From NCBI GenBank assembly GCA_031253835.1, contig JAIRVP010000007.1, forward strand, positions 1 to 64,000: 64,000 bases of DNA, in the 5' to 3' direction. The position numbers were made by a program, and so were the translations under genes. The DNA is from Burkholderia sp. (GTDB taxonomy: Bacteria > Pseudomonadota > Gammaproteobacteria > Burkholderiales > Burkholderiaceae). Positions 36,062 to 45,278 of this stretch are shown one piece after another. Positions within the stretch are counted from its first letter, which is position 1. Each line of letters starts with the position of its first letter. Under the pieces are notes generated by a model. That model saw only the letters and a list, made by a program, of their open reading frames with translations, was not told where the DNA came from and did not search any database.

Positions 36062-37150
36062 TCAGCGCGACGCGGTCTCCGTTGCCTCCGCCGTCGTGAA
36101 GCCGCACTGAGCGGGCGCGACGGGGTCGGCCATCCTGCTTTCGAATGCGAGATAAAGCGATTCCTCCAGTACGTTCCAGTGCGCGCCATGCCGGTACGGG
36201 CCCGATCGCGCATGCCAGCACGCGACCGTGCTCCAGTCGTTCATCTTGAATGCGACCAGCGCGATCAAGCCCCATGGATAATCGCTGCCGGCCAGTTGCA
36301 GCCAGGTCTTGCCGTATTTCTGCATCCACTGCGCGTAGATCGTCTCGTTCGATTGGTCGGGAACCTGAATCCCCGACAGGAGCGGGAAGATCTGCGCGAC
36401 TTTCGCCGGATAGAAGCTCGTGTCGCTGATGCGCTGCGTGCTCGCGCGAAAGCCGGTTTGCGTGCCGCGCCAGAACACCTTCAGGATCGCGGACGAGAGC
36501 CGGTCGGCGCGCTGGCTCCACGGGCCCGCGTGCGTGTAGTCGGCATGCCGGACGTAATACGCGGCGAGCGCCTGGAACGCGCTGTGTACCTCGACGTTGT
36601 CCATCAGCAGCGCGACGTGCAGTGTCGACGAGATCTGATAGACGCCGGCGGTCTTGCTGAGCAGCGTATCCAGATGCGCGCCCGCGCGGTTCAGGCTGAG
36701 TTCCCACGCGGCGGGCATGCCGTCGGGCGGCGCGAAACGGGAGAGCAGTTCGATCCACGTCGCCATCATCGAGTCGTCGGCGTCGGCTTCCGCGCATGCG
36801 CTGTACTGGCCGCTCTTCACGCAGTAGCGGTCGAAGCCGCCGTCGGGGCGCTGGCGCGGCAGCAGCCACGCGATCCACGCGAGTGCCGCTTGATGGGCGT
36901 CGAGCCCGGCATCGGCGGCGGCGAGCAGCGCCTTCGCCGCAAAATACGGATCGATGCCGGCGCCATTCAGGCGCACGGTGATCGCGCCGTCGGGGCGCTG
37001 GTACAGGCCGTTGAGCTGGAGTTCGGCGGCGCTCGCGTGCAGCGCGAAGCCGAATGCCGAGACACAGCAGGCAACGCACCACAGGCGGCATAGCCGGGCA
37101 GTGGCCGCCACGCGTGCGCGTGCGGCCGGGAAAAGCGCGGGCCGGTTCAT
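36062..37150 (-). CDS. secreted alpha-helical toroid-like protein of the polysaccharide locus
   Basis: 362 residues with a signal peptide (about 1-42, CVACCVSAFGFALHASAAEL). The mature protein is helix-rich with regularly spaced W/Y/F, for example GIDPYFAAKALLAAADAGLD, RQRPDGGFDRYC, and GLIALVAFKMNDWSTVACWH, suggesting an (alpha/alpha) toroid as in glycoside hydrolases and lyases. The family is not certain. It could trim or process the exopolysaccharide in the periplasm. Paired cysteines (KSGQYSACAE, CVKSG) may form disulfides. Confidence 0.7.
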   Translation of the reverse strand: MNRPALFPAARARVAATARLCRLWCVACCVSAFGFALHASAAELQLNGLYQRPDGAITVRLNGAGIDPYFAAKALLAAADAGLDAHQAALAWIAWLLPRQRPDGGFDRYCVKSGQYSACAEADADDSMMATWIELLSRFAPPDGMPAAWELSLNRAGAHLDTLLSKTAGVYQISSTLHVALLMDNVEVHSAFQALAAYYVRHADYTHAGPWSQRADRLSSAILKVFWRGTQTGFRASTQRISDTSFYPAKVAQIFPLLSGIQVPDQSNETIYAQWMQKYGKTWLQLAGSDYPWGLIALVAFKMNDWSTVACWHARSGPYRHGAHWNVLEESLYLAFESRMADPVAPAQCGFTTAEATETASR

Positions 37151-37242
37151 GATCGGGGGCTCCTGCGCGGTGGTCCTGCGCAATGCTCGCCGGGCGCGGC
37201 GTTGGCCGCGTCGCGCGCCGGCGAGGGTGTCGACGTTGCGGC

Positions 37243-39393
37243 TCAGTTCACCTTGGCGCTGATGAACTTGAGGCTGGTGCCGCTGTTCGCGGTGACGAGC
37301 CAGTACGTCGCGTCGGTGATGACGACGCTGCCGAGGCCTTGCGTGATGATCGGAAGTCCATAGGCCTTCTTCGGCAGCAACCACGTCATGTTCGCGAGGC
37401 TCGTCGGGTGGCTGGCGGCGAACGACCAGCTGCTGCCCGTGTCGGTGGCCGACCATGTGACGTTCAGGCGCGCACGATCGAAGATCGTGATGTCACTCAT
37501 CGTGTACCACTTGAACTGGCCGAGCAGCTTCAGCGTATTCGCTTGCGAGAAGATCGCGGACAGCGTCGACGTGTAGGACGACGCGCCGAGCGGGTGCGCA
37601 TAGATCAGCCGGCTCGTGCGGTTCGCGACGACGAAGTTCATCAGGGCTGCATACCAGTTGTTCACGTCGCTCGTCGGCACCGCATACTGCTGGAACTCCT
37701 CGAACGTCGCGTACTTGCCGAACGGCATCACGGGGTAAGCCCACAGGCCCGGGTTCAGCAGCGCGCCGTTGCGGTATGCGCGGGTCGGCGCCGAGCCGGT
37801 GTGGCCGGTGAAGTAGTAGCCGTTGAAGCCGTTGCTTTCGAGCCAGTTGACCGACCAGGTCGGCGTGTTGCCTTCCGGTGCCGCGTATTCGACGTCGGGT
37901 TGGCCCGTCGCGGCCTGGACGGCCTGATGGTTCATCACCAGGTACTGCGTGAACGTGCTCGCGTTCGTTTCGCTGGCATTGGCCCCCCAGTAGTCGTGAA
38001 TCCAGCCGCCGTGGCTGCCGACGTGATGGCCCTTGCTCAGGAAATACTTCACGAGATTCTGCGCAGTGGGGTTGTTGGCGAGGTTCACACCGTCACCGTC
38101 GCCGAAGGCCGCTTCGTCAGGGCCGGCCGTGATCACGAGCGAGAACGGCCCGTTGTTCCACACGCCGAGGTTCTTCAGTTGAATCGCCGGCTGGATCTGG
38201 TCGCCTGCGCAGAAGTGCCAGTTGAACACCAGCCCGGCCATCGCCTTCGGCAGCGGCGACAGCGACGGCAGGTTCAGCATCTGCGTGCCGAAATAATGCA
38301 GGTAGCCGTGGATCAGCATGCCGTCGGTCTGGCCGTCGAGGTAGGCGAGCGGCAGGTTGACGAACAGCACGCCGCCGTTGCCGTACGTGTTGTAGCCGGA
38401 CACCAGCCCGAACGTCGGCGAGGTCAGGATCGTCGTGCCGGTGTACGTCCCCTGCGTGACGAAGCTCGGATAGGTCAGGAAGCCGTACACGTAGCCGGAG
38501 ATGCCCTCGAGCGTGTCGGTGGTCGTCGCCATGGTCGACGCGAGCGTGGTGGCTGCCTTGCCGGTCGTCGTGCTGACGAGCGAATTGGCGCTGTACGAGC
38601 CGGACTTCACCTGCTTGCCGTTCGTGACGCCGGTCAGCTTCGGGGCCGTCTGGTTCAGCAGGCCGCTGCCTGCAGGCGACGTGTCGTACTGGAACCATGC
38701 GCCGTGGTTGTAGTTGGCGAGGCCGCCGGGGTTCGATTTGCTCGCGGACAGATAGAGCGCGGTACCGGTGGTCTGCTTCGACGAGTTGTTCGTCTTCGAG
38801 CTGCCGGTGGTCGCCGCGGCCATGACGCTGGCGGTCGTCGCGGTCGAGGCCGTCGTGGTCCACGTCATCGACTTGCCGGGAGGCACCTGGAGCGTGCGCA
38901 GCCAGCTGCTCATGCCGGTCACGTTGCCGAGGCCGATCATGTTGCCGCCCAATTGGTCATACAGTACGTAGTCCACACCGACCATGTTGCTGAAACGAGA
39001 TTTCGGGCTCACGTAGAAGCCGGCCGAATTCAGCACGCCGAAATCGTAGACGAGCATGACCTTGCCGCCGTTCAGCGCATAGTTCTGGATCGCCGTGACG
39101 AGCGTGTCGTCGGCCGTCGTATGCACCTGATCGGGCAGGATCAGGCCGGGATACTGCGACAGCGACGCGCCGGCCGCCATGAACTGGCTGTCGGTCATCA
39201 CCGTGATCTGCAGCCCTTCCTCTTGTGCGGTGTCGAGCCACGCGGACACGCGCGGATCGGGCAGCGTCAGCGTGTCGGGCACCAACAGGAGAAGCTGGTT
39301 GGTGGCCGCCTGAACGCCGCCCGGACTGAATGCGAACGCGAGCGCGAACAACGCGAACAGGATCCGCAAGAACTTGCCTGACTTTGCCAACAT
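37243..39393 (-). CDS. secreted polysaccharide deacetylase-like protein
   Basis: 716 residues from ATG 39,393 (gaggag site). Signal peptide to about 30. The N-terminal domain (about 32-370) resembles a flavodoxin/GATase-like fold with a Thr/Ser-rich insert; the C-terminal NodB-like region (about 385-650) has LVFNWHFCAGDQIQP and GHHVGSHGGWIHDYWG, where the His residues fit the metal site of family-4 carbohydrate esterases. This is the same domain logic as PelA (a hydrolase-like domain plus deacetylase), although I do not claim orthology. It would deacetylate an amino-sugar polymer in the periplasm. It is the largest protein of the locus. Confidence 0.8.
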   Translation of the reverse strand: MLAKSGKFLRILFALFALAFAFSPGGVQAATNQLLLLVPDTLTLPDPRVSAWLDTAQEEGLQITVMTDSQFMAAGASLSQYPGLILPDQVHTTADDTLVTAIQNYALNGGKVMLVYDFGVLNSAGFYVSPKSRFSNMVGVDYVLYDQLGGNMIGLGNVTGMSSWLRTLQVPPGKSMTWTTTASTATTASVMAAATTGSSKTNNSSKQTTGTALYLSASKSNPGGLANYNHGAWFQYDTSPAGSGLLNQTAPKLTGVTNGKQVKSGSYSANSLVSTTTGKAATTLASTMATTTDTLEGISGYVYGFLTYPSFVTQGTYTGTTILTSPTFGLVSGYNTYGNGGVLFVNLPLAYLDGQTDGMLIHGYLHYFGTQMLNLPSLSPLPKAMAGLVFNWHFCAGDQIQPAIQLKNLGVWNNGPFSLVITAGPDEAAFGDGDGVNLANNPTAQNLVKYFLSKGHHVGSHGGWIHDYWGANASETNASTFTQYLVMNHQAVQAATGQPDVEYAAPEGNTPTWSVNWLESNGFNGYYFTGHTGSAPTRAYRNGALLNPGLWAYPVMPFGKYATFEEFQQYAVPTSDVNNWYAALMNFVVANRTSRLIYAHPLGASSYTSTLSAIFSQANTLKLLGQFKWYTMSDITIFDRARLNVTWSATDTGSSWSFAASHPTSLANMTWLLPKKAYGLPIITQGLGSVVITDATYWLVTANSGTSLKFISAKVN

Positions 39394-39728
39394 GGTGTAC
39401 TCCTCGCTCAAGGAATGGGGGGCGCGCGGCAGCCGTGGGGAGCGTGCCGCCAGGTCGACCAATCCTGCCCCGCAGGTGTGTGCGGCTGTCCGGTGCGTCG
39501 GACATCGAGCGGCACCTGTCGACGACAGCCGGACCCGCAAGACACGTCGGTACGCCGCGCTGTCGTCGTCGACGAGAGGACTCGATGCGACGCATTGAAT
39601 GAAGCGAACAACGTGCCATTCGCCCCGGAGGCCCGGCCTTGCTGGCTTCCTGTGGCGTGTGTCGTGCGGCACGGCAGAAAACGCAGTCGATTCGTTTCAT
39701 CGCTGATACGGCGCGTTTGTGCACGAAA
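39394..39728. other. 335-base gap inside the polysaccharide locus
   Basis: No gene. An inverted repeat CGACGACAGC (39,520-39,529) with GCTGTCGTCG (39,559-39,568) and a 29-nt loop could be a processing or partial termination site between the membrane-protein gene and the deacetylase gene. A separate promoter for the last three genes may also lie here. Confidence 0.4.
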
Positions 39729-40499
39729 TCAGCAGACGGAATCGGAACCGTTCGTCAGCGCGCCGGGCCAGCTCGCACAGTAGGTGTAGAGCGTGACCAG
39801 CAGGCCGATCAGCAGCGGCCCGCCGAGCAGGAAATAGCAGAACGGCAAGAACAGCAGCGAGCCGTGATGGATGATCATCGCGTGCAGCAGCATCACGAAC
39901 GGCAGCGCGAAGATGAAGTAGCCGAGCACCAGCACCGACGCAAAGGCCTTCTGCAGCAGCGAGAAATCGAGCGGGTAGTACAACGCGGCCATCACCAGCG
40001 GGATCATCGCGATCGCCGCGCCGTGCAGCACGAACATGTCGCGCAGGTGCAGCAACGGAACATACGGAAACGTGCCGGGCGCGAGCCAGAAATACACGCA
40101 AATCAGCAACTGGGTGAAGCTCGCGATACGTAACAGATATGCAACAGGCAGCCAGTTCCGGTGCCGCACGAAGGACGCGGCGAAGCCGATCGCGCAAAGC
40201 GCGGCGGTGGCGGCCAGCAGCATGCCGCCCGGCATGCGCGCGGCGACGTCGATCGACAGCAGCGGCACGCGCGGCGCATCGGGCGGATAGCCGATCACGA
40301 TCACGTGGAGCGCCGGGTCGATCTGGTGCGCGCCCCAGGCCATCACCGCGCGCCAGTAGCGCCAGGCCAGCGGCAAGCCGACCCACAGCAACGCGTACAG
40401 CGCAGGCGTCAGCAGTGCGATCGACGTCAGCCAGCGCTGCGGATAGGCGTGAATCCGCAGCGAACGATCGGCAGGAGGACGGACGGGATGCGTCTGCAT
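39729..40499 (-). CDS. polytopic inner-membrane protein, unknown
   Basis: 256 residues with about six hydrophobic stretches: SIALLTPALYALLWVGLPLA, MLLAATAALCAIGFAASFVR, VAYLLRIASFTQLLICVYFW, GAAIAMIPLVMAALYYPL, AFASVLVLGYFIFALPFVML and LPFCYFLLGGPLLIGLLVTL. Not recognised as a named family. By position (13 bp after the outer-membrane barrel gene) it is probably a structural part of the polymer export or synthase complex. Confidence 0.75.
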   Translation of the reverse strand: MQTHPVRPPADRSLRIHAYPQRWLTSIALLTPALYALLWVGLPLAWRYWRAVMAWGAHQIDPALHVIVIGYPPDAPRVPLLSIDVAARMPGGMLLAATAALCAIGFAASFVRHRNWLPVAYLLRIASFTQLLICVYFWLAPGTFPYVPLLHLRDMFVLHGAAIAMIPLVMAALYYPLDFSLLQKAFASVLVLGYFIFALPFVMLLHAMIIHHGSLLFLPFCYFLLGGPLLIGLLVTLYTYCASWPGALTNGSDSVC

Positions 40500-40512
40500 G
40501 GCGTCCGCCCGG

Positions 40513-41526
40513 CTACCAGCGATAGAACACGCTCAGCTCGCCGCCGATCCGTGAGTAGTACGGGTTGTGGTAGTAGTCGAACTCGAGCTGCGTTCCCCAC
40601 TTGCGCGTGAACCAGTAGCGCCACTTCGCGTCGATCTCGTGGCTGCGGAAATCGGCGATCTGCGAGCCGGAGCCGGTGACCTGGTAGGCCTCGCGGCCAA
40701 ACCCGCCGCGCAGCACGATCACGCTCTTGCCGACTTCGCCGTAGGTGACGGCGCCGTAGTAGGCGGGCGCCTTCACCGATCCGGGTGAATCGACCGTGTA
40801 GTTCGTGCCGGCCTCGAAGATCCATTTCGGCAGTGCGTACCAGATCACGCCGGCGTGATAGAGCTGGTCGCGATGGCCGCTGCGGTTCCACGCGTAGCCG
40901 GCGCCCAGCGACACGACCAGCGAACGATTCGGCAACAGCTTGCGATTGATCGACAGGTCGACGCGTGCGCTCGGCAGGATCGTCCCCGACGTGGTGCCGG
41001 CGAAGCCGATGCCGCCGAACCAGTCGGGGCCGATATCCTGCACGTAGGTGAGGGCGCCGAGCTGCGTGTTCTCGCCGAAGCGGTGCAGTTGCGCGAGTTC
41101 GCCGAGCACGGTGCGCCCGCCGTCCTGATACACACCGCGCAGATGCACGCCGTACCAGTCGCCGTAGCCGTGCGTCAGGTGCGCGCTCGAATAGCCGAGC
41201 GACAGTTCGGTGTGCGTTTCTTGCGGCGCCTGGACATGTGTGACGATTGCGTCGGGCAGCGGCGGCCGGTTCGTATCGTCAGGCGTGAACTCCGCGAGCG
41301 ACACGCCGTCCGGCAGGCCGTCGGCGCTGACGCGCACGAACGTGGATTCGTCGCGCGGCCGTGGCGTGATGACGATCGGGGCGTCGGGCGACTGCACGGG
41401 CGGCGCGGCGGCGGGGGCATCGGGCAGTGCCGCGAGTACCGGCGGCGTACCGAAGGCGACGCCGCACAGCACCGCGAGGGTGGCAACCGGCACGCGCGGG
41501 CCGCGATGGCAGGGGCGATCGGACAT
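40513..41526 (-). CDS. YaiO-like outer-membrane beta-barrel protein
   Basis: 337 residues. Signal peptide about 1-33, then a Pro/Asp-rich linker (about 34-95) and alternating beta-strand sequence: TELSLGYSSAHLTHGYGDWY, SARVDLSINRKLLPNRSLVV, VIVLRGGFGREAYQVTGSGS, and a terminal strand GGELSVFYRW ending in an aromatic pair. Typical of YaiO-family barrels found with polysaccharide synthesis genes. It would be the outer-membrane component of the secretion path. There are 11 bp between it and the bactofilin-like gene. Confidence 0.8.
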   Translation of the reverse strand: MSDRPCHRGPRVPVATLAVLCGVAFGTPPVLAALPDAPAAAPPVQSPDAPIVITPRPRDESTFVRVSADGLPDGVSLAEFTPDDTNRPPLPDAIVTHVQAPQETHTELSLGYSSAHLTHGYGDWYGVHLRGVYQDGGRTVLGELAQLHRFGENTQLGALTYVQDIGPDWFGGIGFAGTTSGTILPSARVDLSINRKLLPNRSLVVSLGAGYAWNRSGHRDQLYHAGVIWYALPKWIFEAGTNYTVDSPGSVKAPAYYGAVTYGEVGKSVIVLRGGFGREAYQVTGSGSQIADFRSHEIDAKWRYWFTRKWGTQLEFDYYHNPYYSRIGGELSVFYRW

Positions 41527-41537
41527 GAAGGCGCTCC

Positions 41538-42533
41538 TTAACGGGATGCGTGGAACCAGCCGCTGCGCCACGCGACGAGGTCGCCATGCACGCAGGCATG
41601 ACCGACGACCGAGACATCGCGCGCACACGCGCTGACAGGATGGCCGGCGACACCGATGCGCGCACCGGTCAGCCGCAGCAGGCCGCCGGCCGACACGACG
41701 CCGTCGATGCAGCTGGCATTCGCGAGCAGCACGTCGTCGCGCGCGAACACGGCGCCGTGCAGCAATGCATGACGCTCGAGTTCGACGCGATGCGCCTTGA
41801 CGCTGCCGCGCAGCACGCAGCCTTCGCCGAGCACGAGCGTGCCGTCGACGATGAGGTTGCCTTGCACGACCGTGTGCGCGGGCAGGCGAACGTCGCAGTG
41901 CATCAGGTAGCGGCCGTGCAGGAAGCGATGCGGCAGCGTCGCGAAGTGGCGGGTGAGCGAGATCGCGCGGCGCGGCGCGGCCGGCGTGGTGGCGGGACGC
42001 GCGCTCGGCGCCGCGCCGAAGACGATCGGTTCGCCGTACAGGCACGCGAAGCCGCCGGCGCCGTGCAGGTGCACCGCGCCGCCGACCACGACGCCACGCA
42101 GCACCGCGCCGTCGACGTCGATCCGCGGCGCGTGCGCAAGCGCGCCGATCGTCGCGCCGGCTTGAATGTCGATGCGTTCGCCGGCGAACGCGTACGCCGC
42201 GCGGGCGCCGCCGTCGAGCGTGATCGTGCGATCGGCATGGAGCACGTCGTCGCGATGCGCGTCGTGCGTGACGTGGATCGTGTCGGCGTGCTGCACGGCC
42301 AGCCCGAGTGCTTGCCAGGGCGGTGCGGCGGACGGATCGGCCGGCGGTTCGCCGGCCGCGTGCGCGCGCAGCGCGTCGTGCCATCGCGCGGCGAGCAACG
42401 CCTGATCGACGAACGGACCGTCGCCGATCGGCAGCGCCGCGACGTCGCTGCGCCGGATCAGTTCATGCAGCATCGGCAGGAACGGCAGGCTGAGCACACC
42501 GGCCACCGGCACCATCACATTGAAGGTCGTCAT
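41538..42533 (-). CDS. bactofilin/polymer-forming beta-solenoid-like protein
   Basis: 331 residues. An N-terminal hydrophobic stretch (VAGVLSLPFLPMLHELI) precedes repeated short beta rungs: VDGAVLRGVVVGGAVHLHGA, TVVQGNLIVDGTLVLGEGCV, LRGSVKAHRVELERHALLHG, AVFARDDVLLANASCIDGVV. The hexapeptide-like periodicity with small residues fits a right-handed beta-helix of the bactofilin type. It might scaffold the synthase in the membrane. It sits 3 bp after the glycosyltransferase stop. The fold is inferred from periodicity. Confidence 0.7.
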   Translation of the reverse strand: MTTFNVMVPVAGVLSLPFLPMLHELIRRSDVAALPIGDGPFVDQALLAARWHDALRAHAAGEPPADPSAAPPWQALGLAVQHADTIHVTHDAHRDDVLHADRTITLDGGARAAYAFAGERIDIQAGATIGALAHAPRIDVDGAVLRGVVVGGAVHLHGAGGFACLYGEPIVFGAAPSARPATTPAAPRRAISLTRHFATLPHRFLHGRYLMHCDVRLPAHTVVQGNLIVDGTLVLGEGCVLRGSVKAHRVELERHALLHGAVFARDDVLLANASCIDGVVSAGGLLRLTGARIGVAGHPVSACARDVSVVGHACVHGDLVAWRSGWFHASR

Positions 42534-42536
42534 CGA

Positions 42537-44081
42537 TCATCGCTCCGGTTTCAGTTGCCGGCGAAAACGCTCGGTCTTGTCCCATTTCAGTTCGCGGCGG
42601 AATGCGGCGTCGAGCGTGAGTCCCCATAGCGCGGAGACGACGGCCGCGATCGTCACGCAGAAGCCGACGACGTTGACCGGCACGAGCCGCAGCCGCGTCG
42701 CGCGGCCGTCGAGCCGGGCCGCGACGACGATCTCGAAGAACACGCCGAAGTTGCCGAAGGTGCTGAACGAAAACAGCGCGAACAGCGACACGATCAGGCC
42801 GAGTGCCGTCGAGTTGACGCCGTTGAACAGGTAGAGCGCGAGCGCGGCGCTCCAGGCGACCGCGAGCAGTGCGGGCATCACGAACACGCCGAGCAGCAGC
42901 GCACCGTCCAGCCGGCAGCGCCGCGAGATCAGCGGATTGCGCAGCACCGGAACCAGATAGCGCAGCAGCGTCTGGTTGTGGCCTTTCGCCCAGCGCGTCA
43001 ATTGACGGGCACGCACGGCCCAGCGCTCGGGCACTTCCTCATAGCATTCGGCGTGATTCAGGTAGACCGTGCGCCAATCGCTCAGCAGCAGGCGATAGGT
43101 CATGTCGGTGTCCTCGGCGAGCGTGTCGTCGCGCCAGCCGCCCACCGCGTCGAGCGCGCCCTTGCGGATGCCGCCGACCGTGCCGCCGTACTGCGGCACC
43201 AGGTTGAGGTTGTTGCGGGCTTGCTGGTTGACCTGGTAGCCGCCCGCGCGCTCGAGGTCGAGCAGCCGCGCGAGCAGGTTGCTGTCGGCGTTCTGCGGCA
43301 CGACGCGGCCCATCACCGCGCCGACTTCCGGATCGAAGAACGGTGCGACGAGCTCCTTCAGCAGCCCCGGGCGCGGCAGGTAGTCGGCGTCGAACACCAC
43401 CATGATGTCGCCGCGGATGAAGCGCAGCGCATCCTTCAGCGCGGCTGCCTTGCCCGGCTTGCCGGTCTCGCGGTGAAACGGCTGGATGAGGTCGGGCGCG
43501 AGCGCCTGGACCGCGTCGATCAGCGCGCGAGTGTTGTCGGTCGAGCGGTCGTTGACCGGAACGATCGTCAGCCTGTCGCGCGGGTAGGTCGTCGCCAGCA
43601 AGGCCATCAGGCAATCGACGACGACGGCTTCTTCGTTGTGCGCGGCGACGAACACCGTGAGCCGCGGCCATTCGCCGTGGGTAATCGTCCGGTAGGGCGC
43701 ACATTGCGGCTTGAACAGGCGGTCGAGGCTGAACACGTAATGCCGTCCGGCGTACACGCACGTCAACAGCGTGAACAGCCACAGGTACGCGACGCAGGGC
43801 ATCAGCAGCAGTTCGGGGTCGAACGTGATGCCCGGCGCGCTGGCCGGCGGCGGTTCGAGCGACACGTCCGCATCGGGCGAGGCCGGGGCGGCAATCGCGA
43901 GCGGGGCGCCGGCCAGGGCCGTGCGTTCGACCGCGACCGCTGCGTTTGCGGCAGGCAGGGTGAGCCGCGCCGGTTCGGCGATCGCCTGCGATGCGGTGTC
44001 GCGCACGGTCAGCGAGAAGGCAAGCACGATCAGCAGCAGAATGCCTTGTTCGCAGAGCGACGCCATCCGCGTTTTCTTCAT
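42537..44081 (-). CDS. processive family-2 glycosyltransferase (polysaccharide synthase)
   Basis: 514 residues. TM1 about 12-28, a periplasmic Ala/Pro-rich stretch, TM2 about 92-112, then a cytosolic GT-A domain with VNDRSTDN (177-183), the DxD motif in FDADYLPRPG (231-233), the acceptor ED in LAEDTDMTYR (323-324) and QLTRW (360-364). C-terminal TM segments run from about 385 to 490. The D, DxD, TED-like and QxxRW set defines processive beta-glycan synthases (PgaC, NodC, hyaluronan synthase). With wecB and glmS nearby the donor is probably UDP-GlcNAc or UDP-ManNAc. First gene of the minus-strand operon. Confidence 0.93.
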   Translation of the reverse strand: MKKTRMASLCEQGILLLIVLAFSLTVRDTASQAIAEPARLTLPAANAAVAVERTALAGAPLAIAAPASPDADVSLEPPPASAPGITFDPELLLMPCVAYLWLFTLLTCVYAGRHYVFSLDRLFKPQCAPYRTITHGEWPRLTVFVAAHNEEAVVVDCLMALLATTYPRDRLTIVPVNDRSTDNTRALIDAVQALAPDLIQPFHRETGKPGKAAALKDALRFIRGDIMVVFDADYLPRPGLLKELVAPFFDPEVGAVMGRVVPQNADSNLLARLLDLERAGGYQVNQQARNNLNLVPQYGGTVGGIRKGALDAVGGWRDDTLAEDTDMTYRLLLSDWRTVYLNHAECYEEVPERWAVRARQLTRWAKGHNQTLLRYLVPVLRNPLISRRCRLDGALLLGVFVMPALLAVAWSAALALYLFNGVNSTALGLIVSLFALFSFSTFGNFGVFFEIVVAARLDGRATRLRLVPVNVVGFCVTIAAVVSALWGLTLDAAFRRELKWDKTERFRRQLKPER

Positions 44082-45278
44082 GTCCTGGTCCCCGGTGTCC
44101 GCGACGATGACCGACGAGCGCTGCAGGCGCCCGTGGATCGCGCGGATGTCAATGGGACGCGGCCGCGCGTTCGTCGCGCCAGGGCGAGTGTCGTTTGCCC
44201 CGGCGGACGCGTCGCGTCGCCTCCCGGCTTCGTTGCTTTGGCGTCCCCGTCTGTCTGCTGCTGTCGTGCGAGTGCTTCGGGACGCACCTGTCTGACATTA
44301 AGCAAGGCGTGAGCCATGGGCCGCGATGCCCCGTGCAGCAAGGGGCCGGACGCGCCGCGCGCGCGTGGTCGGGGCTGCGGCGACGTGTTTTGATTCACTG
44401 ACGAATCAGCGTACGCGCACGACATTCGACCCCAAGCAGTCTTCGGCGCCCCCCCGCGCGCGTCACACGGCGGGCGGCTAGTCTGACGAGTCGCTGCTGC
44501 CTCGTCCGATGAGCCTTTGCGAGACGCGCCGTCGCGCGTCGTTCGGCGCATGCGCGTGACCGCGGAGGCTGAAACGGCGCTCGCCGTCGTCCGTGCGGAA
44601 TACACCGGACTCCGATGCATCTTTCCGCTCCGGATCTGCGTTACACATTCGCAACGTTTCACGCGCATCCATTCGTGCGACGCAAGCGGTATCGCGCGTC
44701 GGGGAAATCGCGTTCACATGGCCGTGGCCCGCGGCCGCGTGCACGCCGCGTGCTGCACAGACAAAAGTGCCGAATCTAGGTGACGCAAAGCGCTTCGAAA
44801 GATGCATGCGGTTCGGTGCGTGATGGCGACCGACATGCGTTCGCGATTCATCGGACGACGTCGTCAGACGGATCGCGCGCTCGACCGGCTGTTTATCGTT
44901 GTCGCGCCGATTCGTCGATGAGACGCCCGTAGCAGTTGTGAAACATTCCATAACGTACCGCGCGTGTGTGGTGCGTGCCGCACGAACCGGACCCGGCTGC
45001 AGTGCGGCTGGTTTGAATATTGCTGGTGTGGAAGCAACGTGACGAACCGGCGTGACGCTCGACACAGCGAGGAACGACTCATGACGTGACTGATCAGTGC
45101 AACGGGACGCCGGTAGTACGACGATTCGCGCGGCCGGGACCGCGCGGACAGGACGGCGCGCTCGCCCCGCGACACCGCCACGTGCTGACCCGCGGGCGAG
45201 TACGGGAAGCGCCGCCTGAATACATGCTTCGCGCCACGTGCAGGGTGATCCGCGCGAAGTGGCTAAACGAGGATAACG
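44082..45278. promoter_or_regulatory. 1.2-kb divergent intergenic region
   Basis: Lies between the glycosyltransferase (minus) and wecB (plus). Open frames here have no supported starts and look like GC-rich chance frames. The length is unusual for two biosynthetic genes and suggests complex control or a leader RNA, but I see no recognisable riboswitch or clear promoter motif. Confidence 0.4.

Noticed and set aside
37183..39381. 732-residue plus-strand frame over the deacetylase gene
   Set aside because: Antisense chance frame; the minus-strand product has a signal peptide, a good ribosome site and NodB-like motifs.
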